From the NCBI GenBank assembly GCA_020025035.1, contig JAHHSU010000035.1, positions 1-13,215 on the forward strand: DNA of 13,215 bases. Direction: 5' to 3'. Origin of the DNA: Thomasclavelia sp. GTDB taxonomy: Bacteria > Bacillota_I > Bacilli_A > Erysipelotrichales > Coprobacillaceae. Of the stretch, positions 7,038-13,215 are shown piece after piece. The position numbers and the translations under genes were made by a program. Numbering within the stretch: position 1 is the first letter of the stretch; each line of letters opens with the position of its first letter. The notes beneath the pieces were generated by a model, which was not told where the DNA came from, did not search any database, and saw nothing but the letters and a program-made list of their open reading frames with translations.

Positions 7038-8138
7038 ATGGCCTTAACTGCAGGAATTGTAGGGTTGCCTAATGTAGGAAAATCTACATTATTTAATGCA
7101 ATTACAAATGCACAAGTTGAAGCAGCAAATTATCCATTTGCAACAATAGATCCAAATGTAGGAGTAGTAGAAGTACCAGATTATCGTTTAGATGAACTTA
7201 CAAAACTTGTACAGCCTAAAAAAACTGTTCCAACAACATTTGAATTTACTGATATTGCAGGATTAGTTAGAGGTGCATCTAAAGGAGAAGGGTTAGGAAA
7301 TAAATTTTTAGCTAATATCCGTGAAACTGATGCGATTTGTCAAGTTGTACGTTGTTTTCAAGATAAAGATATTACTCATGTAGACGGAGATGTTAATCCA
7401 GTAAGAGATGTGGAAACAATTAATTTAGAATTAATATTTGCAGATTTAACAACAGTAGAGAATCGAATTTCAAAATTAGGAAAAAAAGCAAAATCAGGAG
7501 ATAAAGATGCAAAAATAGAAGTAGAAATTTTAGAAAAAATTAAAGCAACATTAGAAGCAGAAAAACCTGTACGTTCTTTAGATTTTTCTAAAGAAGAACT
7601 AGATTATGTAAAACAATATTCATTGCTTACTTTAAAACCAATGATATATGTAGCAAATTTAGGCGAAGATGATTTAGAAAACCCAGATGCAAATCCTTAT
7701 TACCAAGAACTAGTTGCATATGCAAATAATGAAGGTGCAAAAGTAGTATGGATATGTGCAAAAATCGAAGCAGAACTAGCTGGGCTTGATTTAGAAGAAA
7801 AACAATTATTTAAGGAAGAATTAGGGATTAAGGAAAGTGGATTAGATCGATTAATTAAAGAAGCTTATGCGTTACTTGGATTATGTACGTATTTTACTGT
7901 TGGTGTTCAAGAAGTAAGAGCATGGACGTTTAAAAAAGGAATGCTTGCCCCAGAGATGGCTGGAGTTATTCATAGTGATTTTCAAAGAGGTTTTATTAAA
8001 GCTGAAACATATAGTTATGATGATTTAATTGAATATGGCAGTGAACAGGCATTAAAAGATGCTGGAAAAATTAGACAGGAAGGAAAACAATATATTGGTC
8101 AAGATGGAGACATTATGTTGTTTAAATTTAATGTTTAA
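7038..8138 (+). CDS. ychF: Redox/ribosome-associated ATPase YchF (EngD/OLA1 family)
   Basis: YchF is a universally conserved Obg-related P-loop NTPase that binds ribosomes and prefers ATP over GTP; its exact role is unsettled. The ATG at 7038 gives 366 residues, the standard length. An in-frame GTG at 7029 is rejected because it overlaps the Shine-Dalgarno. Motifs are GLPNVGKST (9-17), DIAGLVRGAS (72-81), and NLGE (207-210) replacing the GTPase NKxD, the family's mark of ATP preference. A coiled-coil insert follows the G3 region, and the C-terminal TGS domain (about 280-364) holds the conserved stretch from YFTVG to FIKAE. Its stop overlaps the sortase start by one base. Confidence 0.97.
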   Translation: MALTAGIVGLPNVGKSTLFNAITNAQVEAANYPFATIDPNVGVVEVPDYRLDELTKLVQPKKTVPTTFEFTDIAGLVRGASKGEGLGNKFLANIRETDAICQVVRCFQDKDITHVDGDVNPVRDVETINLELIFADLTTVENRISKLGKKAKSGDKDAKIEVEILEKIKATLEAEKPVRSLDFSKEELDYVKQYSLLTLKPMIYVANLGEDDLENPDANPYYQELVAYANNEGAKVVWICAKIEAELAGLDLEEKQLFKEELGIKESGLDRLIKEAYALLGLCTYFTVGVQEVRAWTFKKGMLAPEMAGVIHSDFQRGFIKAETYSYDDLIEYGSEQALKDAGKIRQEGKQYIGQDGDIMLFKFNV

Positions 8139-8869
8139 TGAAGGAATTTATTAGAAAAGTTCTTCTAGCTATATGTGTGTGTATATTTTTATTTTCTAGC
8201 TTTCATTTATTTATGATATTTAAAGAATATTATGATATTGATCAAAACAATCAAATGATTAAAGAAGAAGTAACAACAATTGAAAAAGAAAAGTTTCAAG
8301 TGGACTTTAATGCATTAAAACAAATTAATGATGAAGTTATTGGTTGGTTAAATATAGAAGGTACGGATATTTCTTATCCGATATTACAACATGATAATAA
8401 CGAATATTATTTACACCATAATTTACAAAAAGAAGATTCAAGAGCAGGTGCTATCTTTATTGATTGTTTAAATGGTCAAGATTTTAATGATTTTAATACT
8501 ATAATTTATGGTCATAATATGAAAAATGGAAGTATGTTTGGACAACTAAAAAAATATAGAAATTCGACATATTATCAAGAACATCCTTATATTGATATTT
8601 ATCAAGTGGACGGAGTACAAAAAAGATATCAAATCTTTTCTGCTGGACAAATTGATGTTGAAACAACAAAAACGTATTTGATTAATACAGTTAATCCAAA
8701 AGAAAAACAGGAATTTATAGAAGAAGCAAAAAATAGAACACCTTATCCAATAGATGTGGACGTAAGTGAAGATGATAAAATTATAACATTGTCTACATGT
8801 GTTCCGTCTGGAAATGAAAAATATCGTTATGTAGTTAACGCAAAATTAGTGGAAACAATTCTTGAATAA
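8138..8869 (+). CDS. Class B sortase
   Basis: Sortases are membrane cysteine transpeptidases that cleave a C-terminal sorting signal and attach the protein to peptidoglycan. An N-terminal membrane anchor spans about residues 7-28. The catalytic domain has the class B hallmarks WLNIEGTDISYP, YYLHHN and SRAGAIFID (102-109), the catalytic His in YGHNMKNGSMFG (H126), the catalytic Cys in TLSTC (C221) and the Arg in YRYVV (R230). At 243 residues it is complete. The ATG shares its A with the ychF TAA stop and has no Shine-Dalgarno in front, so translation is probably coupled to ychF. No sorting-signal substrate is encoded in this window, so the partner must be elsewhere. Subclass is by motif; the gene could be srtB. 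Confidence 0.92.
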   Translation: MKEFIRKVLLAICVCIFLFSSFHLFMIFKEYYDIDQNNQMIKEEVTTIEKEKFQVDFNALKQINDEVIGWLNIEGTDISYPILQHDNNEYYLHHNLQKEDSRAGAIFIDCLNGQDFNDFNTIIYGHNMKNGSMFGQLKKYRNSTYYQEHPYIDIYQVDGVQKRYQIFSAGQIDVETTKTYLINTVNPKEKQEFIEEAKNRTPYPIDVDVSEDDKIITLSTCVPSGNEKYRYVVNAKLVETILE

Positions 8870-8876
8870 AATAGGA

Positions 8877-8939
8877 GATATTTGATGGTATCCCATTATA
8901 GCAGAAAAACAATTTTGATATAGTGGGATTTAAAATATC
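8877..8939 (+). other. Large inverted repeat with embedded 12-codon ORF
   Basis: ATCCCATTATA (8890-8900) pairs with TATAGTGGGAT (8919-8929) over 11 positions with one G-T wobble. Outside it GATATTT (8877-8883) pairs with AAATATC (8933-8939). No T tract follows on either strand, so it is not a standard intrinsic terminator, though it could protect the sortase mRNA 3' end. Inside is ATG (8885-8887) to TAG (8921-8923), encoding MVSHYSRKTILI, with a well-placed AGGAG (8873-8877) seven bases upstream. Whether this mini-ORF is translated is unknown. Confidence 0.5.
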
Positions 8940-8943
8940 AATG

Positions 8944-8976
8944 AAAAAAACCATTCACTACATGAAAGGTGAATGG
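8944..8976 (-). terminator. Rho-independent terminator of the carboxypeptidase gene
   Basis: CCATTCAC (8951-8958) pairs perfectly with GTGAATGG (8969-8976) around a ten-base loop. Read on the minus strand, the stem is followed by seven T residues (complement of A 8944-8950). It lies 48 bases past the stop of the minus-strand carboxypeptidase and faces the plus-strand sortase. Confidence 0.8.
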
Positions 8977-9023
8977 GATAAAAAAATGATTAATTTTATT
9001 TATAAAAGAATATATGTAGATAG

Positions 9024-10265
9024 TTATCGTGGACGATATTTTTTTATTTTTCTTTTAAATTTATAGTATTGACGCAAACAAATAAGCAAAATAAATAGAA
9101 TTATGATAATTTTTAATAGAAGAATAGGAATTGATAGATCTTTTTTTAATGGTGATAAAAGAGTAATATTACTTGAAGTAATAACATGGTCGTCTTGGAT
9201 AAAATCAATATTTCCAATGACAGATCCAACTTTTGTATCTTTTGTAATTGTATCAGTAGAAATTTTAGTAGTTACTGGATATTCATTTGTATCATTATAT
9301 ACTAGTATATGATCTGGGACATTTATAGAATAGTAATTTTTGTTTTTAAATAAATAATTCTTTGGTGGTGAAATAGTTGGAATATCTAATGGTAATGTGT
9401 TAGTAGCAAGAGCAGTATAATGTGTAAATGCATAATTAAATAGTGTTTTTGTATCATTATATCGTCCAATTTTATCATTACCACCAAAAACTGTTACAAT
9501 GATATTTTTGTCATCTTTACTAGCATAACTTACTTGAGTTTGTCCTGCTTCAACAGTATATCCTGTTTTAGATGCTAATATACCAGGTACATATTGATCT
9601 GTATCTTCAAGTAATGATCGATTAGTACCATGTAGGTATCTAGTTTCGTTAGTTATGTTAGTTGGTGGTATTTCGTAATATGTAGAAGATAAAAATTTTA
9701 AAAATGAATCATATTTAATACCTTCTTTCATGATTAAAGCAAGATCGTAAGGAGTGGTATAGTGATTAGGATCATGTAATCCATTAGCATTTACAAAATT
9801 AGTATTATTTGCACCTAGTTCTTTTGCTTTTTTTGTCATTAGTTTTGCAAATTCATCTAAACTACCTGAAACCGCTTCTGCTAAACCATTTGCTGCATCA
9901 TTTGCAGAAGTAATACTTGTTGCATATAATGCTTGTTCAACAGTAATTTTTTCATTTTCATTTAATGCAATATGAGAAGATCCAAATTCTAATTCATGTG
10001 TAGCGGCATAGGACATAGTAATCGTATCATTTAGATTCAAATTTTCTATTGCAAGTAAAATTGTCATGATCTTTGTTGTACTTGCAGGATATACCTTGTC
10101 GTTACCGTTTAAAGAATACAAAACATTTCCTGTATCAGCATCCATAATTAATGCTGAGTGTACGGTTGTTAAGGAAGGAGCATCATTGATTGTAGCATAG
10201 GGATGAATAGCGCTTGTGATGAAGGTAATAACAAATATAATAATAAATGTAATTTTTTTAAACAT
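9024..10265 (-). CDS. Membrane-anchored D-alanyl-D-alanine carboxypeptidase (DacF/PBP5 type)
   Basis: This low-molecular-weight penicillin-binding protein removes the terminal D-Ala from peptidoglycan pentapeptides and so limits cross-linking. A signal peptide covers about residues 1-24. The serine peptidase S11 domain has all three active-site motifs: STTK with nucleophile S62 and K65, SAN (120-122), and KTG (233-235). A PBP5-like C-terminal beta domain (about 285-370) follows. A hydrophobic helix (about 378-396) and a basic tail anchor it at the membrane; this is more hydrophobic than the amphipathic helix of E. coli PBP5. The start is set by AAGGAGGAG just upstream. It lies 103 bases after the lipoprotein gene and has its own promoter. 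It resembles the DacF/DacA group, but which paralogue cannot be told, so no symbol is given. Confidence 0.94.
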   Translation of the reverse strand: MFKKITFIIIFVITFITSAIHPYATINDAPSLTTVHSALIMDADTGNVLYSLNGNDKVYPASTTKIMTILLAIENLNLNDTITMSYAATHELEFGSSHIALNENEKITVEQALYATSITSANDAANGLAEAVSGSLDEFAKLMTKKAKELGANNTNFVNANGLHDPNHYTTPYDLALIMKEGIKYDSFLKFLSSTYYEIPPTNITNETRYLHGTNRSLLEDTDQYVPGILASKTGYTVEAGQTQVSYASKDDKNIIVTVFGGNDKIGRYNDTKTLFNYAFTHYTALATNTLPLDIPTISPPKNYLFKNKNYYSINVPDHILVYNDTNEYPVTTKISTDTITKDTKVGSVIGNIDFIQDDHVITSSNITLLSPLKKDLSIPILLLKIIIILFILLICLRQYYKFKRKIKKYRPR

Positions 10266-10287
10266 AAAACTCCTCCTTATAAAATAG

Positions 10288-10326
10288 ATATACTATAAAA
10301 TTATAGTATATTTATATATTTGTCTA
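10288..10326 (-). promoter_or_regulatory. Carboxypeptidase promoter overlapped by a palindrome
   Basis: On the minus strand a -35-like TAGACA (complement of 10321-10326) and a perfect TATAAT (complement of 10300-10305) are 15 bases apart, shorter than ideal. An inverted repeat with 11-base perfect arms, ATATACTATAA (10288-10298) and TTATAGTATAT (10301-10311), with a two-base centre, covers the -10 box and likely start site. It is a candidate repressor operator; a chance palindrome in AT-rich DNA is the alternative. Confidence 0.5.
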
Positions 10327-10368
10327 GTATTTTTCATAATGAGATTATTGAAATAAGGATAAAAAGTT

Positions 10369-10884
10369 TTAGTTTAGATAGTCTGATTTGTTTTTGTATT
10401 TATTTAAAGTATCTAAATTGTATTGTGTACTAACATAAGGATTGCCATCTACTGTATATGTTACTGAATCAATATCATTAATATTTAGTAGGATTGTTTT
10501 TGATAATCCATCTAGTACTGCTGTTTCCAAGAAGTTTCCAGCAGTGATAATATTATAGGTTTTTTTGGTAAGGTCAATATGTGCCATATGATTTTCATCA
10601 ATAAACACATCATTATATGAAAGCTGAATGGTAGAATCAATATCAAATTTTAGTAAATATGTTTTAAAATATGTTTGTACAATAGAGTGGACGTCAGGCT
10701 CTTTATTAAAGGATACAATGTGTTCTTCTTGACTAAAATCATTATTATCTAAATGATTAGGAAGGGTAGTATACATTACAACTTCAATCGCTTTTTCTTC
10801 TTTTAGTGAATGATTATCTAGTACATTTGTTTTTGAACATCCACTAATAAGTATACAAATAAATAACAATAATAATTTATTCAT
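10369..10884 (-). CDS. Lipoprotein with GerMN-like domain
   Basis: This 171-residue protein starts with a short hydrophobic signal and a lipobox LISGC, making Cys16 the lipidated residue after cleavage. Residues about 60-150 resemble the GerMN domain found in sporulation GerM and related envelope lipoproteins: a segment like AHIDLTKKTYNIITAGNFL, then a helix ending in LSKTILLNINDIDSVTYTVDG. Its role in this family is poorly defined; GerM-type proteins act at the cell envelope, often with peptidoglycan. The start is set by AAGGGGG. It is transcribed in the same direction as the D,D-carboxypeptidase downstream, suggesting a shared wall-related role. Only 49 bases separate it from the divergent methyltransferase gene. 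Domain assignment is by eye. Confidence 0.75.
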   Translation of the reverse strand: MNKLLLLFICILISGCSKTNVLDNHSLKEEKAIEVVMYTTLPNHLDNNDFSQEEHIVSFNKEPDVHSIVQTYFKTYLLKFDIDSTIQLSYNDVFIDENHMAHIDLTKKTYNIITAGNFLETAVLDGLSKTILLNINDIDSVTYTVDGNPYVSTQYNLDTLNKYKNKSDYLN

Positions 10885-10933
10885 GATTTGCCCCCTTTTA
10901 TAAAGTAAATAAATTAAAGAAAGGAAATAAAAT

Positions 10934-11689
10934 ATGAAAGTATATCAAAAAAATGATGATTATTCCTATACGTTAGGAGTCTTTCCAACGATACAATTAT
11001 TAAAAAGTAAACCAATGCATGTAAAAAAGGTGATTATTAGTAGTATATCCAACCAAAACTCTGGTATACCTATTATCAAAGAATTATGTAATAAATATCA
11101 TATTTTAATTGAAATAAGTGACAAATCAATTCATAAGCTAAGTAAAAAAGGTAATTGCTTTGCAATAGGTGTATTTACAAAGTATCCAATGAAAGTAGAT
11201 AATGAAAATCATGTTGTTTTAGTTAATCCTAGTGATATGGGAAATATGGGAACAATTATTCGAACAATGGTTGGATTTAATTATAAAAATTTAGTAATTA
11301 TTAGACCGGGTGTAGATGTATTTGATCCAAAAGTTATACGGGCATCTATGGGGGCAATATTTGATTTAAATATTGAATATTATGATTCATTTGAAACCTA
11401 TAACAATCAATTTCTACACCATAAAAAATATCCATTAATGTTAAAAGGGGCTAAAAATATTCATCAAATACAAGTATGTAATGAAAATAAACATTCTATA
11501 ATTTTTGGTAATGAAAGTAGTGGACTATCAGATGAATATTTACAATACGGAAAAAGTATATTTATTCCACACAGTAGTGAAATAGATTCGTTAAATTTAC
11601 CTATGGCAGTAGGAATTACTTTAATGCATTTTTCTAAACATAATTTTGAAAAAATGAATGCATTAGTGTTTTCAAATTATAATGAATAA
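10934..11689 (+). CDS. TrmH/SpoU family RNA 2'-O-methyltransferase
   Basis: SpoU-family enzymes use S-adenosylmethionine to methylate ribose 2'-O in tRNA or 23S rRNA, and carry a knotted SPOUT domain. All three SpoU motifs are present: motif 1 NPSDMGNMGTIIRT (98-111, with the key Asn and Arg), motif 2 IIFGNESSGLS (189-199, with Glu) and motif 3 IPHSSEIDSLNLPMAVGI (211-228). The N-terminal about 85 residues form a small substrate-binding domain starting with a YTLGVFPT segment. The 251 residues are a normal length. AAAGGAA lies nine bases before the ATG. The target nucleotide cannot be told from sequence. It diverges from the lipoprotein gene, so its promoter must lie partly inside that gene's 5' end. 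No clear terminator follows. Confidence 0.92.
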   Translation: MKVYQKNDDYSYTLGVFPTIQLLKSKPMHVKKVIISSISNQNSGIPIIKELCNKYHILIEISDKSIHKLSKKGNCFAIGVFTKYPMKVDNENHVVLVNPSDMGNMGTIIRTMVGFNYKNLVIIRPGVDVFDPKVIRASMGAIFDLNIEYYDSFETYNNQFLHHKKYPLMLKGAKNIHQIQVCNENKHSIIFGNESSGLSDEYLQYGKSIFIPHSSEIDSLNLPMAVGITLMHFSKHNFEKMNALVFSNYNE

Positions 11690-11720
11690 ATAATAAGGAT
11701 ATTAAAACAAGTAGTCTATC

Positions 11721-11755
11721 TTGATTTTCAAAAAAATCAATGATATAGTTACAAT
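11721..11755 (+). promoter_or_regulatory. Promoter of the downstream lipoprotein gene, with inverted repeat
   Basis: TTGATT (11721-11726) and TATAGT (11744-11749) are 17 bases apart. An alternative pair, TTCAAA (11727-11732) and TACAAT (11750-11755), is also 17 apart. TTGATTTT (11721-11728) and AAAATCAA (11733-11740) form an eight-base inverted repeat spanning the -35 box and spacer, so the site could also bind a regulator. No T tract follows, so this is not a normal terminator for the upstream methyltransferase. Confidence 0.5.
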
Positions 11756-11792
11756 GGTAGAAAAACAGATATTTTAAAAGGAGATGTAAAAA

Positions 11793-12410
11793 ATGAATAA
11801 AAAAAATATATATGTTGGATTGTGTGTTGCAAGTGTATTGCTTACAGGATGTTCAGGGAATAGCAAAAAAAATAGTGTTGATAATCCAAGCCAAGAAACA
11901 ACAGAGGTATCTTCAACATGGTATCAAAAGCCAATTGAATTTAATGAAAAATCAATTACTTTTCCAGCTACATTAGCAGATATACAAAAACAAGGATTCA
12001 CGTTTGTTTCTAAGCCTAGTAAAACTAAATTAGATAAATATGAATCAGATGGTGGATTGATGGAAAATGAAAAAGGAGCAATGATTTTTGTAGAATATGA
12101 AAATCCTACAAAAAAAAGTTTGAAAATAGAAAAAGCTTCAATTACAGGTTTTTCTATTTCAGTAAATGATATTCAAGATGCAAATGTAGTATTACCAAGT
12201 GGAGTACATTTTGGAGATACTAAGGAAAGTGTTGTTGCAATTTATGGAGAGCCATCAAATACATATGATGCAAAAGAATCTGATGAAGGTCAAGTTTCAT
12301 TTTCAAGGGTAACATATAATCAAGATTATAATGATATGGATTTAACATTTGAAGATAATAAATTAACAGATTTTAATTTAAGAATGTTTGTAGAACAAGA
12401 AATGGATTAA
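11793..12410 (+). CDS. Uncharacterised lipoprotein, possibly BamE/SmpA-like C-terminal fold
   Basis: This 205-residue protein has a signal ending in the lipobox LLTGC, with Cys20 as the lipidated residue. A Ser/Asn/Thr-rich linker follows (21-42). Residues about 45-130 are of no family I recognise. Residues about 133-200 have the pattern LPSGVHFGDTKESVVAIYGEPS followed by LTFEDNKLTDF, resembling the SmpA/BamE-type repeat (a helix with a G-x-P turn, then beta strands) seen in many Firmicute lipoproteins. The resemblance is by eye and gives no function. AAAGGAGATG precedes the start. It has its own promoter and a strong terminator, so it is likely a single-gene unit. Base use matches its neighbours. 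Confidence 0.85.
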   Translation: MNKKNIYVGLCVASVLLTGCSGNSKKNSVDNPSQETTEVSSTWYQKPIEFNEKSITFPATLADIQKQGFTFVSKPSKTKLDKYESDGGLMENEKGAMIFVEYENPTKKSLKIEKASITGFSISVNDIQDANVVLPSGVHFGDTKESVVAIYGEPSNTYDAKESDEGQVSFSRVTYNQDYNDMDLTFEDNKLTDFNLRMFVEQEMD

Positions 12411-12485
12411 TCCTTTATAGCAGATAGATATTTCTAATATAACTTAATTATATAGATGATGTAATATTTAAGTATAATCAGTTTT

Positions 12486-12517
12486 ATGATCACTAAAAGT
12501 ATAGTGATCATTTTTTT
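12486..12517 (+). terminator. Rho-independent terminator after the lipoprotein gene
   Basis: ATGATCACTA (12486-12495) pairs perfectly with TAGTGATCAT (12502-12511) around a six-base loop, with a run of seven T residues (12511-12517). This is the strongest terminator in the window. It lies 75 bases past the lipoprotein stop and separates it from the insertion sequence. Confidence 0.85.
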
Positions 12518-12620
12518 ATATAAAAATTAATTAAATATGTTGTAAAAAAACTATGAAGTAAAAGTAGTTAATAAATATATAAATTATTATCATAATGTAA
12601 GAATACAGGCAAAAACAAAA

Positions 12621-12702
12621 TGGATGACTCCTGTTAAATACAGAGAAACATCCATATGCATTGCCTAATTCATAAATTTATGTGTCCAGGATTCTGGGTA
12701 CA
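12621..12702 (+). repeat. Hairpin cluster upstream of and across the orfA start
   Basis: TGGATG (12621-12626) pairs with CATCCA (12649-12654), enclosing a nested CTGT/ACAG (12631-12634, 12640-12643). CATAAATTTATG (12671-12682) is a perfect palindrome. TGTGTCCAG (12681-12689) pairs with CTGGGTACA (12694-12702) through nine pairs including two G-T, and covers the GTG start of orfA. These could be part of the left end of the insertion sequence or hairpins that block read-through translation of the transposase. The true terminal repeat could not be set because the other end lies outside the window. Confidence 0.45.
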
Positions 12703-13077
12703 TATCAGAAATGGACCAGAACTTTAGAAATACAAGGAAACGATGCCTTAAGACATAAACCACAAAATAAATATTGGTCACCAGATGATAAGCTAGAACT
12801 TGTTTCAAAAGTATTAGCTGGTGCTTCTATTATGTCTACAGCTCTTAATGCAGGTATCAATGAAGGAATGTTGCATCAGTGGGTTCAAAAATATAAAGAA
12901 TTTGGATATAATGGTCTTGTAGTAAAAACTAAAGGAAGAAAATCAAAGGTATCCAAAATGAAAAAGAAAACAACTAAACCTAAAGAATTAAATGAATCTA
13001 AACGTGAAGAATTAATACGTTTAAGAGCAGAGATTGAATACATCAAGACAGAGAATGAATTAATTAAAAAAAAATAG
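12682..13077 (+). CDS. IS3-family transposase OrfA, shortened at an A9 run
   Basis: OrfA of IS3-type elements is the DNA-binding half of the transposase. This 131-residue frame has an N-terminal helix-turn-helix region: KYWSPDDKLELVSKVLAG (about 30-47), STALNAGINEGMLHQWVQKYKEFGYNGL. A basic linker and a leucine-rich coiled coil (EELIRLRAEIEYIKTENELIKKK) follow. It stops at TAG 13075-13077 immediately after nine A residues (13066-13074). In the -1 frame the protein would continue IALRQEKEAARLKAKKQR... to TGA 13161-13163, which is how I recall OrfA of this family ending, so one A appears to be missing. The start is uncertain: GTG 12682 is the first start codon after an in-frame stop at 12673 and has no Shine-Dalgarno. 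Confidence 0.75.
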   Translation: MSRILGTYQKWTRTLEIQGNDALRHKPQNKYWSPDDKLELVSKVLAGASIMSTALNAGINEGMLHQWVQKYKEFGYNGLVVKTKGRKSKVSKMKKKTTKPKELNESKREELIRLRAEIEYIKTENELIKKK

Positions 13078-13215
13078 CCTTGAGGCAAGAAAAGGAAGCT
13101 GCGCGTCTCAAGGCGAAAAAGCAGAGATTGTCAAAAAACTTAGAGAAGAAGGATATAAACTGAGTTATCTCCTTAAAGCTATGGATCTAGCTAAATCTAC
13201 ATATTACTTTGAAAT
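13076..13215 (+). CDS. IS3-family transposase OrfB, N-terminal fragment (runs off window)
   Basis: The frame beginning AGC CTT GAG encodes SLEARKGSCAS..., then KAEIVKKLREEGYKLSYLL, then MDLAKSTYYFE at the window edge. That matches the start of IS3 OrfB (HTH_21 region, ending in the usual STYY before the rve integrase domain). The DDE catalytic residues lie outside the window. The frame is open from 13064 and has no good start codon or Shine-Dalgarno before ATG 13172, so OrfB is probably made as an OrfAB fusion by frameshifting. It lies +1 to the present orfA frame, and -1 to the repaired orfA frame. A G AAA AAG slippery site (13115-13121) sits in that repaired frame. Confidence 0.7.

Larger units (their letters stand above)
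12682..13215 (+). mobile_element. IS3-family insertion sequence, left part
   Basis: Consecutive orfA and orfB reading frames with the IS3 arrangement mark an insertion sequence that continues past the right edge. The left boundary is not resolved; it lies somewhere between the terminator at 12517 and the orfA start. Codons such as GCG, CGT and CTC around 13100-13115 are GC-richer than anywhere else in the window, consistent with recent arrival. Confidence 0.75.

Noticed and set aside
9025..9038. Inverted repeat TATCGT-GG-ACGATA followed by T residues as a plus-strand terminator
   Set aside because: The two-base loop is too tight and the bases encode the carboxypeptidase C-terminus.
12442..12473. 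ACTTAA...TTAAGT inverted repeat after the lipoprotein
   Set aside because: Six-base AT arms far apart are expected by chance in this composition, and the strong terminator lies just downstream.

Overview
The window is a strongly AT-rich stretch of a low-GC Firmicute chromosome. The gene set (diaminopimelate pathway, class B sortase, GerM-like lipoprotein, DacF-type carboxypeptidase, DUF951 next to ychF) and the A-rich Shine-Dalgarno sites suggest an Erysipelotrichia-like gut anaerobe. That placement is an inference from style and gene content; no rRNA is present to confirm it. Every gene except the right-hand insertion sequence looks native and intact. No tRNA, rRNA, CRISPR array, phage gene or recognisable defence system is visible. 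No gene-free stretch exceeds 300 bases; the longest are 1-205, 1541-1744 and 12411-12681.

Layout. (1) 1-1540: a promoter, a leader of about 85 nt that can fold against its own Shine-Dalgarno site, and mnmE (tRNA wobble-uridine modification). (2) 1541-6987: a lysine/diaminopimelate operon, lysC-dapA-dapB-lysA, running tightly into folD and a small DUF951 protein. Its leader carries a terminator directly in front of the lysC ribosome binding site plus a competing helix, so it looks like an attenuator, but it has neither the lysine riboswitch nor the T-box signatures. (3) 6984-8869: a promoter at the DUF951 stop codon, then ychF and a class B sortase whose start overlaps the ychF stop. (4) 8870-9023: a convergent gap with a large inverted repeat enclosing a 12-codon ORF, and a terminator for the opposite strand. 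(5) 9024-10884, minus strand: a GerMN-type lipoprotein followed by a membrane-anchored D,D-carboxypeptidase with its own promoter overlapped by an 11-bp-arm palindrome. (6) 10934-12517, plus strand: a SpoU/TrmH rRNA or tRNA methyltransferase, then an uncharacterised lipoprotein with its own promoter and a strong terminator. (7) About 12600-13215: the left part of an IS3-family element. Its orfA is cut short at a nine-A run, and orfB runs off the window.

The genes share two themes. One is cell-wall building and remodelling: DAP/lysine for peptidoglycan, the D,D-carboxypeptidase, the GerM-like lipoprotein and the sortase. The other is translation and RNA modification: mnmE, ychF, the SpoU methyltransferase, and folD supplying the one-carbon folates MnmE uses.

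I do not see a convincing new multi-gene system. The best leads are regulatory: the non-canonical lysC attenuator, the mnmE leader, the dacF palindrome, and the one-base frame defect at the IS A-run.
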